A stretch of DNA of 56,978 nt from NCBI GenBank assembly GCA_021732845.1, contig JAKFUF010000026.1:1-56978 (forward strand), written 5' to 3'. Below are positions 37,146 through 46,981 of the stretch, one piece after another. This DNA comes from Planctomycetaceae bacterium. Lineage in GTDB: Bacteria > Planctomycetota > Planctomycetia > Planctomycetales > Planctomycetaceae. A model generated the notes under the pieces. The model was not told the origin of the DNA. It saw nothing but the letters and a program-made list of their open reading frames with translations, and did no database searches. Made by a program: the position numbers and the translations under genes. The stretch's first letter is position 1. Every line of letters begins with the position of its first letter.

Positions 37146-37691
37146 TCAGAAACTGTTTCCGACAGCCGGCGTCCCTTCCAAGAGCCGGTGCAGCAAGGGC
37201 CGCGAGATTTTCCCGCGAAACCGTACCGTCCCATCGCATTCCACCACCGGAATCTCGGTGTCGAACCGGGCCTTCAAGGCCCGGTCGGTGTCGATGTCAA
37301 CAAGTTCGATTTCTGGCAGCCACGCCTGGTGCTCTTCGAGCAGGTCCAGGGCATCGTCGCACAAGTGGCACTCTTCACGACCATAAACCACCACGCGCCG
37401 GAACCGGACTCCAGGCTCCTGGGGTCGCCAACCGGCTTTCTTAAGAGGTGGAGTTCCTTCTCCAACAGCCTCCGGCCGTGGCTCAGCCTGCAGGAACCAG
37501 CCGACAAAAATCAAAGCGACAGCCGCAACCATCCAAAGCGATTTCTGATAGTACCAGCTCGAAGGCATTGAAAACGGCAGGCCATCGAACATCGCCTCGA
37601 TCAGGGCCAGCCCAAACAGGGTGAACGCCAGGTACACCGCCGCCGCGCCCAGAATGTGCTGCTTGGCCAGCCGATGATCAGAATCAGACAT
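37146..37691 (-). CDS. Membrane-anchored glutaredoxin-like protein
   Basis: 181 residues. Two membrane helices (about 13-34 and 51-68) are followed by a Pro-rich linker and a thioredoxin-fold domain (about 97-175) of the glutaredoxin-like DUF836 type: VVVYGREECHLCDDAL with the CxxC pair C108/C111, ELVDIDTD, and the cis-Pro motif EIPVVE. Such proteins reduce or shuttle disulphides; orientation of the domain cannot be fixed from sequence. The gene lies 87 bp upstream of the EF-hand gene on the same strand. Confidence 0.85.
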   Translation of the reverse strand: MSDSDHRLAKQHILGAAAVYLAFTLFGLALIEAMFDGLPFSMPSSWYYQKSLWMVAAVALIFVGWFLQAEPRPEAVGEGTPPLKKAGWRPQEPGVRFRRVVVYGREECHLCDDALDLLEEHQAWLPEIELVDIDTDRALKARFDTEIPVVECDGTVRFRGKISRPLLHRLLEGTPAVGNSF

Positions 37692-38135
37692 TTGAATTTT
37701 TGACGGTACTTGAAGAGATCCTAGTTTCGCTCATTTTGGCGGCAGGCACCCCGGCTGGCAATGCGTGCTTTGCCTGTAAAAGAACCGCTCGAATTGCAGC
37801 CAATCGAAATCGAAAATCATCAATCGGACGATTCCGACTAACGTCTCTGAATTCGATGCAAGTTCAAATTTCAGCCTTCAGATTTCACAGTAAAATACTT
37901 TGTCGCAGCATCCACACTGTGGGGCAACAGTTACGTTCGCGCCATTGAAGCTCAGTCGACAGTTCGGTGTGGCTGAACAAACTGTGAAATTTGAAATTTG
38001 AAATTGGCTTTTGTCGGAAACGTCAAATCGAAATCGAAAATCCCCACGGCTTTCCTTGCCACACAGCCGATACAACCGGAACAGCAGGAGCTGCACATCT
38101 CCTGACCCGGCGTAGATCGGCTGCTGGAGCGAATC
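37692..38135. other. AT-rich intergenic region with repeated motifs
   Basis: 444 bp between divergent genes. TCGAAAATC motifs occur near 37810 and 38030; ATTTCACAGTAAAA near 37883 is inverted as CTGTGAAATTTGAA near 37982 and has a 14-base match in the gap near 49925. This AT-rich tract differs sharply from the GC-rich genes. No open frame with family features. Confidence 0.5.
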
Positions 38136-38642
38136 GTGTCCGTCCTGCGTACCCTCATCGTCGCGTCGCTGATGGCGCTGACGTTGCCGGGATGCTATAT
38201 CCCGCGCGGGGGCTGGACGTTGCGCTCCGGGATCGACCTGCGCACCCGCGGCAAGCCGGGGGCCTTTGTGGAAATGGTGGATACCCGTTGGGATGAATGC
38301 AACCGACTGACTCAGTGTCAGGGAGGTTCTTCACCATGTCCCCCGGGAACGTATCCCACATCTGCCACGTACCCCGCGCCGGTCGAAGGCGGATCGGCAT
38401 ACAACCCGCCGCAACTCACTCAGCCTCAACCGCTTCCGCCGGAAGCAGGTCTGCGGCCGACCGATCCGCACTTGACGGATCCGCCCATTCCCAATCCCCA
38501 AGGTTCGGCAGGGCTTCCGCCGCCGGTGCCGCCCGCACCTGAAGAGGTCGACAACGCGGCTGTGCGGATGTCTCAACGAGTCGTGGTTCGACCGCAACCA
38601 GCACCGCGGAAGATGAAACCCCGTGGCGGCTGGTTGTTTTAG
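38136..38642 (+). CDS. Proline-rich lipoprotein
   Basis: 168 residues from GTG 38136. A lipoprotein signal ends in the lipobox LPGC (Cys20). The mature part begins with YIPRGGWTLRSGIDL, has three further Cys residues in the ECNRLTQCQGGSSPC stretch, and then a long Pro/Gln-rich tail (about 70-140). No enzyme domain. Similar short Pro-rich lipoproteins are common in planctomycetes and their role is unknown; it may be lost in many annotations because of the GTG start. Confidence 0.68.
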   Translation: MSVLRTLIVASLMALTLPGCYIPRGGWTLRSGIDLRTRGKPGAFVEMVDTRWDECNRLTQCQGGSSPCPPGTYPTSATYPAPVEGGSAYNPPQLTQPQPLPPEAGLRPTDPHLTDPPIPNPQGSAGLPPPVPPAPEEVDNAAVRMSQRVVVRPQPAPRKMKPRGGWLF

Positions 38643-38703
38643 CTGTAGCATGGCCTTCCTAGGCCGTGGGCTTGACCAAGCCGTGTAGCCCTCCAAAGAA
38701 GCG

Positions 38704-39387
38704 CTAAGAAGCCTGTCCAACAGCTCCGCTTGCCTCCAGCAGTGTCATAATGAGCGGATCATCCAGCCGCGGAGCAATGTGGCTCGAATGACCGAAATCG
38801 AGATGCCGGCTGAACTCGTGGGGAATGCTGACCACGATGGTTCCCGCCCGCGCCGCCGCAGTCGACCCGGTGTGGCTGTCCTCCAGGACCAGCACTTTTG
38901 AGGGTGGCACGCCCAGGCGACTGGCCGCCGTCAGATAGATTTCCGGGTGTGGCTTGCCGTGAGTCACATCTTCTGCCGTCAGTGTGAACTGAAACCGATG
39001 ATGCAGATCGAAGCGGCTCAGGACGCTGTCCAGATAGTTTCTGCCTGAAGAGGTCGCCACGGCCTTGGGCAGGCCGCGGCGTTCGATCGCGTCCAACAGG
39101 GCAAACAGTCCCGGCATCGTCTCCAGGCGGGTCTCGGCGACCATCGCAAAGACCTTCGCCGTCTCATCGATCAATTCCTGCACGGTGTCCGGCAACTGAT
39201 GGCGGTCGATCATGACCTGGATCGCCTCCGGCGCCCGCCGGCCCATCATGGCCAGCAGCGTCTCGGTGGTCATGATCTGACCGCGCCGCCGCAAAACTTC
39301 CCGGCCCACATCGTGAAACAAATCCTCACTGTTGATCATCAAGCCGTCGAGGTCGAACACAACGGCGGCGATTTCTGGGCGAGACAT
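38704..39387 (-). CDS. HAD-superfamily phosphatase, beta-phosphoglucomutase-like
   Basis: 227 residues from ATG 39387; a 13-codon longer start lacks support. HAD motif I is VVFDLDGLMINSE (D12 nucleophile, D14 acid), motif II is AVATSSGRNYLDS, motif III is GKPHPEIYLTAA and motif IV is VLEDSHTGSTAAARAG. The cap between motifs I and II is the helical C1 type of the beta-phosphoglucomutase/phosphatase group (MTTETLLAMMGRRAPEAIQVM). Substrate is probably a small phosphorylated sugar or similar metabolite. Diverges from the MoxR gene across a 222-bp gap. Confidence 0.92.
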   Translation of the reverse strand: MSRPEIAAVVFDLDGLMINSEDLFHDVGREVLRRRGQIMTTETLLAMMGRRAPEAIQVMIDRHQLPDTVQELIDETAKVFAMVAETRLETMPGLFALLDAIERRGLPKAVATSSGRNYLDSVLSRFDLHHRFQFTLTAEDVTHGKPHPEIYLTAASRLGVPPSKVLVLEDSHTGSTAAARAGTIVVSIPHEFSRHLDFGHSSHIAPRLDDPLIMTLLEASGAVGQAS

Positions 39388-39609
39388 CCATGATTTCCAC
39401 GGGTTCAAAGCAGCAGACACCAGCAATCTGATCCCAAAGGCGTGAGAGGAATGATGCCGGTCCTGAATGATATTCGTAAAAGTCTGCGGGAAACGCCACG
39501 TCAGCCAAATCAGAACCGAACCGGGTTACTGACAGGCTTCACATCTGGGCGTTACAATTTCGAGGGATACGGGAACACCCTTTGACCTTTACGGACTTGA
39601 GCAGATTTC

Positions 39610-40587
39610 ATGGCTGAGCAGGTGGAAATCGATGGAATTCGGCTCTCACTCAGTTCGCCGGATGTTTCCGAGGGCGAGTGGATTGGGCAGCAGGAGATTT
39701 TGAAGCAGTTGCTGGCCTGCTGGCTGGTCGTCGACAAGTTGGACCTGCCACTCGCTCCACGGTTGGTCGGCATGCCGGGAATTGGCAAGACCACGCTGGG
39801 GATGGCGGGTGCCCGCGCCCGCAAGCAGGAATTGTACATCTACCAGTGCACCGCCGACACGCGGCCGGAAGACCTGCTGGTCACTCCGGTGCTGGCGCAG
39901 AGCGGAACGATCGCCTACCACGCCTCGCCGCTGGTGACCGCGATGATTCGCGGCGGCATCTGCATTCTGGATGAAGGCAACCGCATGAACGAGAAGTCGT
40001 GGGCGAGCCTGGCCCCCTTGCTCGATCATCGCCGGTATGTCGAATCGATGGTGGCGGGGATCAGCATCAAGGCGCACGCCAACTTCCGCTGCGCTGTGAC
40101 GATGAACGAGGACGAATCGACGTTTGAGGTTCCTGACTACATCCTCAGCCGCCTGCAGCCCACCCTGCAGGTTGGTTTTCCCAATCGCCAGGATGAACTG
40201 GCGATTCTGAAATACCATCTGCCGTTTGTCGAAGAGCAGATGCTCGATCTGACGGTGGAGTTTCTGCAGGCCGCGCACGAACTCAAGCTGGATTTTTCCA
40301 CCCGCGACGGGATCAATGTCCTGCGATACGCGGTGAAACGCCTGTTTCAGGATCCGCAGCACCCCATCAACCGGGATGTCGCCTGGCGCGAGGCCCTGCT
40401 CAAATGCCTCGGGGAAGATGCCCTCGATCTGCAGAACCTCGCCGCGCGCAAGCGGCGCTCGATGGGAGGCGAAGCCTCGCCCATGGGGCTGGGAGACTTC
40501 TTCTTTTCGCCGGACGACCCGCTCCATCCCGACCATGATGTCGATGACGACGACGACGACGACGATGATGACAGCCGTGACAAGTAA
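39610..40587 (+). CDS. MoxR-type AAA+ ATPase
   Basis: 325 residues. Walker [10 protein letters not shown] is at 54-62, Walker [15 protein letters not shown] at about 116-129, sensor 1 [11 protein letters not shown] at about 157-167 and the arginine-finger region [15 protein letters not shown] at about 177. The C-terminal lid is followed by an acidic tail with ten Asp in a row. MoxR ATPases usually work as chaperones with a VWA-domain partner that sits next door; none is seen here, so the partner must be elsewhere. Stop is followed at once by dispersed repeats. Confidence 0.9.
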   Translation: MAEQVEIDGIRLSLSSPDVSEGEWIGQQEILKQLLACWLVVDKLDLPLAPRLVGMPGIGKTTLGMAGARARKQELYIYQCTADTRPEDLLVTPVLAQSGTIAYHASPLVTAMIRGGICILDEGNRMNEKSWASLAPLLDHRRYVESMVAGISIKAHANFRCAVTMNEDESTFEVPDYILSRLQPTLQVGFPNRQDELAILKYHLPFVEEQMLDLTVEFLQAAHELKLDFSTRDGINVLRYAVKRLFQDPQHPINRDVAWREALLKCLGEDALDLQNLAARKRRSMGGEASPMGLGDFFFSPDDPLHPDHDVDDDDDDDDDDSRDK

Positions 40588-40592
40588 GGACC

Positions 40593-40860
40593 CGGCAAGA
40601 ATAACTGTCGACTTTTGACAAGCCGTACAGTCAATGAGCCGGAGGGCCTTAGCCGGCCTTAGCCCACGGTTGGTGGATAATCGGAAGGCACCAGCGCCAC
40701 GAACCGGACGCTAAGGATCGCAGCAACAATAACTCTCCGATTTCGATTCGTTGATCCGCCAATGAGCCGGCACGCGTTAGCGCGCGTTAGCGTCCGATTC
40801 CGGCAGTCGTAAAGCCGGGCGCTAAAGACCGGAGAAAGAATAACTGTCGCTTTTTTACAA
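40593..40860. repeat. Dispersed 'GAATAACTGTC' repeat, copy 1 plus a related half
   Basis: GGCAAGAATAACTGTCGAC opens a block of about 145 bp with AATGAGCCGGAGGGCCTTAG, CCACGAACCGGACGCTAAGG and a closing CAATAACT. A related, partly inverted block follows (40738-40860) with GCCGGCACGCGTTAGCGCG, the exact inverse of the tail of copy 2 at 49668-49698, and a second GAATAACTGTCGC. Other copies: 49551, 56319 and 56745. Confidence 0.85.
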
Positions 40861-40894
40861 CGGATCACTTTCGCAGGCGACGATGCCAAAAGAT

Positions 40895-41210
40895 CATCCC
40901 GGAGGGATGAAAGCTCTTAGCCGGGGGTTGAGCGAAGCGACACCCCCGGTTAGGAACCAGGAAAAGATCCGATCCCGGAGGGATCGCAGCATGCCTTGCG
41001 TGATTCCGGGACACCGCCAGTGGAGCCAGAGCGAATGGCTTCACGATAGGTGTTCCGGAATCTCGCAATTTGATACAGCGAGGAACGGTGCTGGCACCCC
41101 TGCCGGGGTGCGTTCGTCACGATCGCTTTTCCGGGGGTGTCGCTTCGTGTCTGTCGACACTTCGCTCAACCCCCGGCTAAGAACTGTGATCCCTCCGGGA
41201 TCATCCTTGG
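40895..41210. repeat. Composite 'CCCGGAGGGAT' palindromic element
   Basis: Left arm 40895-40948 (CATCCCGGAGGGATG, then AGCCGGGGGTTGAGCGAAG, then ACACCCCCGG) is matched in inverse orientation by 41131-41205. Between them are a second GATCCCGGAGGGATC (40971-40985), an inverted pair GATTCCGGGACACC/GGTGTTCCGGAATC, and the hairpin GCACCCC-TGCC-GGGGTGC. A truncated copy of the right arm sits at 56927-56978. No open frame of note. Similar sequences are frequent in planctomycete genomes by my recollection. Confidence 0.8.
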
Positions 41211-41385
41211 TCACGCTGCTATTTCAATAAACTGCTGTTCAGTGCTCCTCAACACGCCGACATAAAACTCCCTGTTATTGATGACGCGATCCTAACCGGC
41301 CAATGGCTTGAATTTGTCCCTTCTTTCTGGACACTTCCAGACACTTGAACTGCAGGCTCTCGCTGGATCTTTGAGGGACTTCGCC

Positions 41386-42018
41386 GTGGACTCGACCCTG
41401 ATCATCGCCGTTGTTTGCGGCACGCTCCTTCTGTTGGCTGGCGCGGCCTTTGCCATCAACTTCGTGGCTCACCGCCCCACCGCTCGGTTTAAGAAGGAGT
41501 TCTTCGAGTACTCCACGAATCAAGCATTTCTGGCGGGAATGCGGGCACTGCAGGATGAATGGAAGCTTGTGGCGACGGATTCGCTGACAAAGATGACCGA
41601 ACGCGACATCCGGAAATTGAAGCAGACTTTGGGGCAGCTCCATGGCCCACAGGAAGAGATCTTTCCGTTATTCCGCTGGCTGGGTGAGCGCCTCGCAGAA
41701 CCTTTGCCGCTGGCGTGCCTGTATAAGCTGAGAGACTGTCCCGTGCTCATCCACCCGCTCACATGGACGGTGTTTGCCATCCGCATTGGAACGTACCTGT
41801 GCCTCCTGCGACTTCCAGACGCTGTGCGGAGCAAGGCGATTGCCGAGGGTGCGGTTTGGACCAGGTTCCCGACGGCACCACTGAAGGAGATCGACCTCGC
41901 CGACAGATTTGGTGAGGAGTGGGTGGTGCCAAACACGCTTCACCCGGGAATCAAAGCCTTCTACGTACAGGCCATGCAGCACGCGGGGCAGCTTGAACCC
42001 GACAAGCGAGCCCAATGA
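41386..42018 (+). CDS. Single-pass membrane protein of unknown function
   Basis: 210 residues from GTG 41386, which has GAGGGA eight bases upstream; a TTG 26 codons earlier is possible but lacks a ribosome site. One N-terminal helix (STLIIAVVCGTLLLLAGAAFAINFV, about 3-27 and thus given here only as its flanks, STLII to AINFV) anchors a cytoplasmic or periplasmic domain rich in Leu, Arg and Glu with FRWLGERLAEPLP and RIGTYLCLLRLPDA. I do not recognise the family. The gene is followed after 105 bp by the sigma-factor gene on the same strand. Confidence 0.65.
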   Translation: MDSTLIIAVVCGTLLLLAGAAFAINFVAHRPTARFKKEFFEYSTNQAFLAGMRALQDEWKLVATDSLTKMTERDIRKLKQTLGQLHGPQEEIFPLFRWLGERLAEPLPLACLYKLRDCPVLIHPLTWTVFAIRIGTYLCLLRLPDAVRSKAIAEGAVWTRFPTAPLKEIDLADRFGEEWVVPNTLHPGIKAFYVQAMQHAGQLEPDKRAQ

Positions 42019-42123
42019 GGTTTGCCGGACCCACCGCCTCGTCTGTCAGTTTTTGTCACCAGAACCGTGTGGCACGCCACAGACTCTGAGATCATACCAG
42101 AGTCTTGTCATCAGGTGCCCGTC

Positions 42124-43884
42124 ATGTCCAATTTCCCGCAAAGCTCCACCGACGCAACCCTCTGGCAGCAGGCGTGCCGCGACGACCGTCGCGCCTTCGA
42201 AGAACTGGTCCGCCGGCATCAGTCGCTCGTTTCAGCCGTGGCTTACAATGGCTGCGGCGACTTCGTCCAGAGCGAGGATATCGCCCAGGAAACATTCTGG
42301 GCGGCATGGCGGGAACGGGGCGCGCTGCTCAACCCAGAGCGGCTGCGCGCGTGGCTGTGCGGCATCGCCCGCAATCTGGCCCGAAACTCCAATCGTCGAA
42401 ACTCGCGGGCGGCAGCGCAGCTTGAGCCGTCCGCCGATCCGGCCACCAACGCGCCAGGTCCCGCCGACGAGGCGGTCTCGCGCGAGGAGGAGTCGCTCGT
42501 GTGGCAGGCCCTCGCGGAGATTCCCGAGAACTATCGTGAGCCACTGATTCTCTATTATCGGGAACATCAGTCGGTGGCGGAGGTGGCCGGGGCGCTGGAA
42601 TTGAGTTCCGATGCCGTGAAGCAGCGGCTGTCGCGCGGCCGCGAAATGTTGAAAGAGCAGGTCGCGGCCGTGGTCGAAGCCACGTTGAAGCGGAGCCGGC
42701 CGCGGACCGGGTTCACCGTGGCGGTCATGGCGGGTCTGGGGGCCATGTCGGCCGGTACTAAAGTCGCGGTGGCCAGCACGACGTCCGTGGTGGCCGGTGC
42801 CGCGGCCAAAGCCGCGCCGGCCGCTCTGCCCGCCGTCGGTGCCGGAATTGCGGGCGGGCTCACCGGCTCGGCCATCGGTTTGGCTGGAGGGTGGTTCGGC
42901 ACCTGGCTGCCGGCGCAGTTCGCACCCACCAACCGCGAGCGGCAGTATCAACTGCGGGTCGGACGGCGGCTGCTGGGTGTCAGCGTCCTGATGACGGTTC
43001 TACTAATGGGGCTGATGCTCTCGCGAGTGATACCACCGACGACACCGTGGATCATGGGGGTGGTGGTCGGATGGATCGCGGTGTTGAACTTTTATCTTTT
43101 CATTGAAATTGCACTATTGATCCGCGGAGTTCATCGGATCCGGGCGGAAACACCACCTGAGTCCGATCCGAATGACTCGCCCGTCAAAGCCTGGGTCGAG
43201 CGGCGAGCCATGGCGGCGGATGGTGCGCCGCGCTGGGTGGGCCGTGTCTATCAAAGCCGGTTCCGATTGCTCGGGTTGCCGCTGGTCGACATCAATGTGA
43301 GTGACCCAGCGTATCCCGGATTACAACCGCCACCCCGGACCCACGCCCGTGGCTGGATCGCGATTGGCGACCGCGCCGATGGCATTCTGCTCGCGATCGG
43401 CGGAGTCGCCCGTGGGGGCCTGGCATTTGGCGGGGTGGCGACTGGCGTCGTCGCATTCGGCGGCGTGGCCGTGGGGATTGTGGCATTCGGCGGACTGGCC
43501 ATTGGTGGAATCGCCCTCGGCGGACTGGGGATGGGCGGCATTGCCATGGGCGGTCTGGCCATCGGATGGCAAGCCACGGGTGGCGGTGCCATCGCCTGGG
43601 ACGTGGCTTGCGGCGGAGGTGCGGTCGCGTGGCATGCCGCGTATGGAGGCGGCGCGATTGCTCACGACTTCGCCGTCGGTGGGGGCGTGTCGGCCCTGCA
43701 TGCGAACGACGACGCGGCCCGAGCCGTCCTGGAAAATCACTGGATCGTCCGCGGCATGAAATGGCAAATCGCGCACAACGGCTGGTTCACAGCCGCCATT
43801 GTCGTTCTCTCACTGGCCCCCAGCCTCATGTACCCGGTGATGTACCGCCGCCGGACCGATGTGGAGGTCGCGAAGTCTACGTGA
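42124..43884 (+). CDS. ECF sigma factor fused to a membrane domain with glycine-rich decapeptide repeats
   Basis: 586 residues from ATG 42124 (CAGGTG upstream). Residues about 12-90 are sigma region 2 (DDRRAFEELVRRHQ, DIAQETFWAAW, RLRAWLCGIARN) and about 120-172 region 4 (WQALAEIPENYREPLILYY, SVAEVAGALELSSDAVKQRLSRG). Then comes an Ala/Gly segment (200-265), two membrane helices (about 285-345), and at about 410-500 a run of ten-residue repeats of the form G-[GL]-x-A-x-G-x-x-A-[FLM]-G (for example GVATGVVAFG, GVAVGIVAFG, GLAIGGIALG). A last helix lies near the C-terminus. The membrane part probably senses a signal or tethers the sigma region like a built-in anti-sigma factor. No separate anti-sigma gene is adjacent. 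Confidence 0.88.
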   Translation: MSNFPQSSTDATLWQQACRDDRRAFEELVRRHQSLVSAVAYNGCGDFVQSEDIAQETFWAAWRERGALLNPERLRAWLCGIARNLARNSNRRNSRAAAQLEPSADPATNAPGPADEAVSREEESLVWQALAEIPENYREPLILYYREHQSVAEVAGALELSSDAVKQRLSRGREMLKEQVAAVVEATLKRSRPRTGFTVAVMAGLGAMSAGTKVAVASTTSVVAGAAAKAAPAALPAVGAGIAGGLTGSAIGLAGGWFGTWLPAQFAPTNRERQYQLRVGRRLLGVSVLMTVLLMGLMLSRVIPPTTPWIMGVVVGWIAVLNFYLFIEIALLIRGVHRIRAETPPESDPNDSPVKAWVERRAMAADGAPRWVGRVYQSRFRLLGLPLVDINVSDPAYPGLQPPPRTHARGWIAIGDRADGILLAIGGVARGGLAFGGVATGVVAFGGVAVGIVAFGGLAIGGIALGGLGMGGIAMGGLAIGWQATGGGAIAWDVACGGGAVAWHAAYGGGAIAHDFAVGGGVSALHANDDAARAVLENHWIVRGMKWQIAHNGWFTAAIVVLSLAPSLMYPVMYRRRTDVEVAKST

Positions 43885-43904
43885 TGCAAGATGGTGGTTC
43901 ATTC

Positions 43905-43935
43905 CGCAGGCGGCACATTCGTTGTACCGCCTGCG
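43905..43935. terminator. Hairpin between convergent sigma-factor and leuS genes
   Basis: CGCAGGCGG (43905-43913) and CCGCCTGCG (43927-43935) form a perfect 9-bp stem with a 13-base loop, in the 74-bp gap between two stop codons. It can act in both directions, though without a clear T tract. Confidence 0.6.
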
Positions 43936-43958
43936 TGAGAACCCGCAGGCTTCTTTCC

Positions 43959-46889
43959 CTACTTGACCACGAAATTCAGCAGCCGGTCGGCAACATACAC
44001 GACCTTGACGACCTGCTTGCCGCTGAGATGCTCGGTCACCTTGGGATCGGCGCGGCCGATCCGTTCGGCGGTTTCCTGGTCGGCCTTGGTCGGCACGCGG
44101 ACCTTCGCCCGCAGCTTGCCGTTGACCTGCACCGGAATCTCCACATCGCTTTCGACCAGCAGCTTCGGGTCGTACTTCGGCCAGGGTTCATAGGCCAATG
44201 ATTTATCGTGGCCCAGCAATTGCCACAGCTCTTCGCTGAGGTGCGGGGCAAACGGGCTGAGCAACAACACCAGTGGCTCAAGCGCCGCCCGTGGCCGTGG
44301 CTCAAGCGTGGCGAACTCGTTCACGAACTCCATCATCCGGCTGATGGCCGTGTTGAACGACAGCATGTCGATGTCCCGCGTCACCGCGAAAATCGTGCGG
44401 TGCAGCAACCGCATTTGCTCTGCCGTCGGCTCCACGGACGTCAGCGCCGGGTGCAACTGCACTGCGTCGCTGCGGTCATCGGCAAACAACCGCCAGACAC
44501 GGCCGAGGAAACGGCTGACGCCTTCCACACCGGTCATGCTCCAGGGTTTTGAGGCTTCCAGCGGCCCCATGAACATTTCAAAGAGTCGCGCGGAGTCCGC
44601 GCCATACTCGTCGATGACGGTGTCCGGGTTGACCACGTTGCCCCGGGACTTCGACATCTTATAGGAGCGGCTTTCGACGGCAATCTGCGCGTGTTCGATC
44701 AGGACGAGCTGATCACCCTGCTTCACCACTTGTTCCGGCTGCAATTTGACGGCGGTGACCTTTTCGCCAGTGGCTTTCAGCACATGACCTTCTTCGCCCT
44801 CTTTCACGTCACGAATGGTGACCCACTGCCCATCTTCTTTCTGAAAGCCGGTGATCTCCGCTTCGCCCAGGATCATCCCCTGATTGACCAGCCGGTTGAA
44901 CGGCTCGTCGCTGGAGACGTACCCAAAGTCGAACAGCAACTTGTGCCAGAACCGCGCGTACAACAGGTGCAGCACGGCGTGCTCGGCCCCGCCGATGTAC
45001 AGGTCGACCGGCATCCAGGCCTTTTCCTTGAGCGGATCGACGAAGACCGTGTCGTTCTTGGGGTCGATGAACCGCAGATAATACCAGCACGAGCCGGCCC
45101 ACTGCGGCATCGTGTTCGTTTCGCGCAGCAGCTTCACGCCGTCGGTGTCGGTCTTATACAGCCACTCGGGCGGCGCTTCGGCCAGTGGGGGTTCGGGCCG
45201 ACCGTGTGGCTTGAAGTCGTTCATTTCTGGGAGCGTGATCGGGAGCGCTGACTCTGGATCAGACCGCATCAGCCCAGTGGGATTTCCCGCGGCATCGAGT
45301 TCGTGCCACAGCGGGAATGGCTCGCCCCAGAAGTGCTGGCGGCTGAACAGCCAGTCGCGCAGGCGGTAGTTGACCGCCTTTTTGCCCAAGCCACGCTCGG
45401 CGAGAACCTGGGTGATCTGTTCCTTGAACTGCGCCGTGGGCAAACCGTCGAACTCGCCCTGATGGATGGCAAACCCTTCGCCCGTGAACGGCATTTCGAT
45501 TTTGCCATCCACCGTCCGCGCCAGGTCCTGCTCCTCACGCGACGAGGTGTAGCCGGCGGGCGGTTCCACGACCGGGCGGATCGGCAACTTGTACTTCACG
45601 GCAAATTCCCAGTCGCGCACGTCGTGCGCGGGGACGGCCATGATCGCTCCGGTGCCGTAGCTGATCAGCACATAATCGGCGATCCAGACCGGGATCAATT
45701 CTCCGTTGACGGGGTTGACCGCATAGCTGCCGGTGAACACGCCGGACTTGTCCTTGCAGAGGTCCGTGCGGTCGAGATCGCTTTTGCCGGCGGCGCGGAG
45801 GCGATAGGCGGCGATCTCCGCCCGCTGCTCTGATGTCGTCAACCGGTCGACGGCCGGATGCTCCGGCGCGAGGACCATATAGGTCGCGCCGAACAGCGTG
45901 TCGGGGCGGGTCGTGTAGATCCGCAACACGTCGTCGTCGGGTTGCTCGGGAAAGCCACTCGCCAACCGGTCTTCACACCAGTCGTCGAATTCCGCCGCGG
46001 CATCTTCCGCTTCCATCCCCTCGTCATCAGCGTCGTCCGCACCGATCCAGAAATCGACTTCCGCACCTGTGCTGCGGCCAATCCAGTTCTTCTGAAGGGC
46101 CTTGATCGACTCCGGCCACTTCACGTGTTCCAAATCTGCCAACAACCGTTCGGCGTACTGCGTGATTCCCAGCATCCACTGCCGCATCGGGATGCGGACC
46201 ACGGGATGGTCGCCGCGTTCGCTTTTGCCGTCGATCACCTCTTCATTGGCGAGCACAGTTCCCAAGGCCGGGCACCAGTTCACCGGAGCCTCATGCTGAT
46301 AGGCCAGCCGGTGCCGGTCCTGATACCGTCGCACCGCCTCCTGGCCAATCGCCGCGACCTCTTCGGGAATCGGCAACTCACTGATCCGCCGGGCCTTCCC
46401 AATCCGTGGCTTACCCGCCGGATCGGTCCACACGAACTCTGGATCGTACCAGGCATGGTAGATCTGCAGAAAAATCCACTGCGTCCAGCGGAAGTATTCT
46501 GGGTCGGTCGTCGAAAACTCGCGGTTCCAGTCAAAGCTGAACCCGAGCATCTTCTCCTGACGGCGAAAGTTGTTGATGTTCTTGGTCGTGGTGATCCGCG
46601 GATGGATCTTGTGCTTGATGGCGTACTGCTCGGCGGGCAGACCGAAGGCATCCCAACCCATCGGATGCAGGACCGATTTGCCCTTCATGCGGGCGTAGCG
46701 GCAGACGATGTCGGTCGCCGTCTGACCCTCGGGGTGCCCCATGTGCAGGCCGTCGCCCGAGGGATAGGGGAACATGTCCAGCACGTACAGCTTTTCGCCC
46801 ACCGGCATGTCCGGTGTCTTGAACGTCTGGTTCTGTTCCCAGAACGCCTGCCATTTGGGTTCAATCCGCTTCGGGTCGTAACGAGGCAT
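43959..46889 (-). CDS. leuS: Leucyl-tRNA synthetase
   Basis: 976 residues, about 110 longer than E. coli LeuRS. Class I signatures: HMGH at 49-52 in [17 protein letters not shown] and KMSKS at 744-748. The CP1 editing domain holds [20 protein letters not shown] and the [17 protein letters not shown] motif. An acidic insertion of about 40 residues (rich in Asp/Glu, about 275-315) stands at the entry of the editing domain, before [18 protein letters not shown] precedes the leucine-specific region; the C-terminal anticodon-binding domain ends with [17 protein letters not shown]. Catalyses charging of tRNA-Leu in the cytoplasm. Essential gene, single copy in the window. Confidence 0.97.
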   Translation of the reverse strand: MPRYDPKRIEPKWQAFWEQNQTFKTPDMPVGEKLYVLDMFPYPSGDGLHMGHPEGQTATDIVCRYARMKGKSVLHPMGWDAFGLPAEQYAIKHKIHPRITTTKNINNFRRQEKMLGFSFDWNREFSTTDPEYFRWTQWIFLQIYHAWYDPEFVWTDPAGKPRIGKARRISELPIPEEVAAIGQEAVRRYQDRHRLAYQHEAPVNWCPALGTVLANEEVIDGKSERGDHPVVRIPMRQWMLGITQYAERLLADLEHVKWPESIKALQKNWIGRSTGAEVDFWIGADDADDEGMEAEDAAAEFDDWCEDRLASGFPEQPDDDVLRIYTTRPDTLFGATYMVLAPEHPAVDRLTTSEQRAEIAAYRLRAAGKSDLDRTDLCKDKSGVFTGSYAVNPVNGELIPVWIADYVLISYGTGAIMAVPAHDVRDWEFAVKYKLPIRPVVEPPAGYTSSREEQDLARTVDGKIEMPFTGEGFAIHQGEFDGLPTAQFKEQITQVLAERGLGKKAVNYRLRDWLFSRQHFWGEPFPLWHELDAAGNPTGLMRSDPESALPITLPEMNDFKPHGRPEPPLAEAPPEWLYKTDTDGVKLLRETNTMPQWAGSCWYYLRFIDPKNDTVFVDPLKEKAWMPVDLYIGGAEHAVLHLLYARFWHKLLFDFGYVSSDEPFNRLVNQGMILGEAEITGFQKEDGQWVTIRDVKEGEEGHVLKATGEKVTAVKLQPEQVVKQGDQLVLIEHAQIAVESRSYKMSKSRGNVVNPDTVIDEYGADSARLFEMFMGPLEASKPWSMTGVEGVSRFLGRVWRLFADDRSDAVQLHPALTSVEPTAEQMRLLHRTIFAVTRDIDMLSFNTAISRMMEFVNEFATLEPRPRAALEPLVLLLSPFAPHLSEELWQLLGHDKSLAYEPWPKYDPKLLVESDVEIPVQVNGKLRAKVRVPTKADQETAERIGRADPKVTEHLSGKQVVKVVYVADRLLNFVVK

Positions 46890-46912
46890 CGAAACCGCTC
46901 CATCTATGGAAA

Positions 46913-46946
46913 ATCGCCGGCGACTATTGGAATGATCGCCGGCGAT
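46913..46946 (-). terminator. Perfect 11-bp hairpin between thuA-like gene and leuS
   Basis: ATCGCCGGCGA and TCGCCGGCGAT are exact inverses separated by about 12 bases, between the ThuA-like stop and the leuS start. It probably ends the ThuA-like transcript ahead of the leuS promoter. It has no strong T tract. Confidence 0.55.
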
Positions 46947-46981
46947 GTCGTCGAGTCTGTCGAACTGGGCTGCGCCACAGA

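Noticed and set aside
36021-37571. A 516-codon plus-strand open frame opposite the EF-hand and glutaredoxin-like genes
   Set aside because: It spans two genes with clear motifs on the other strand and has no motif of its own.
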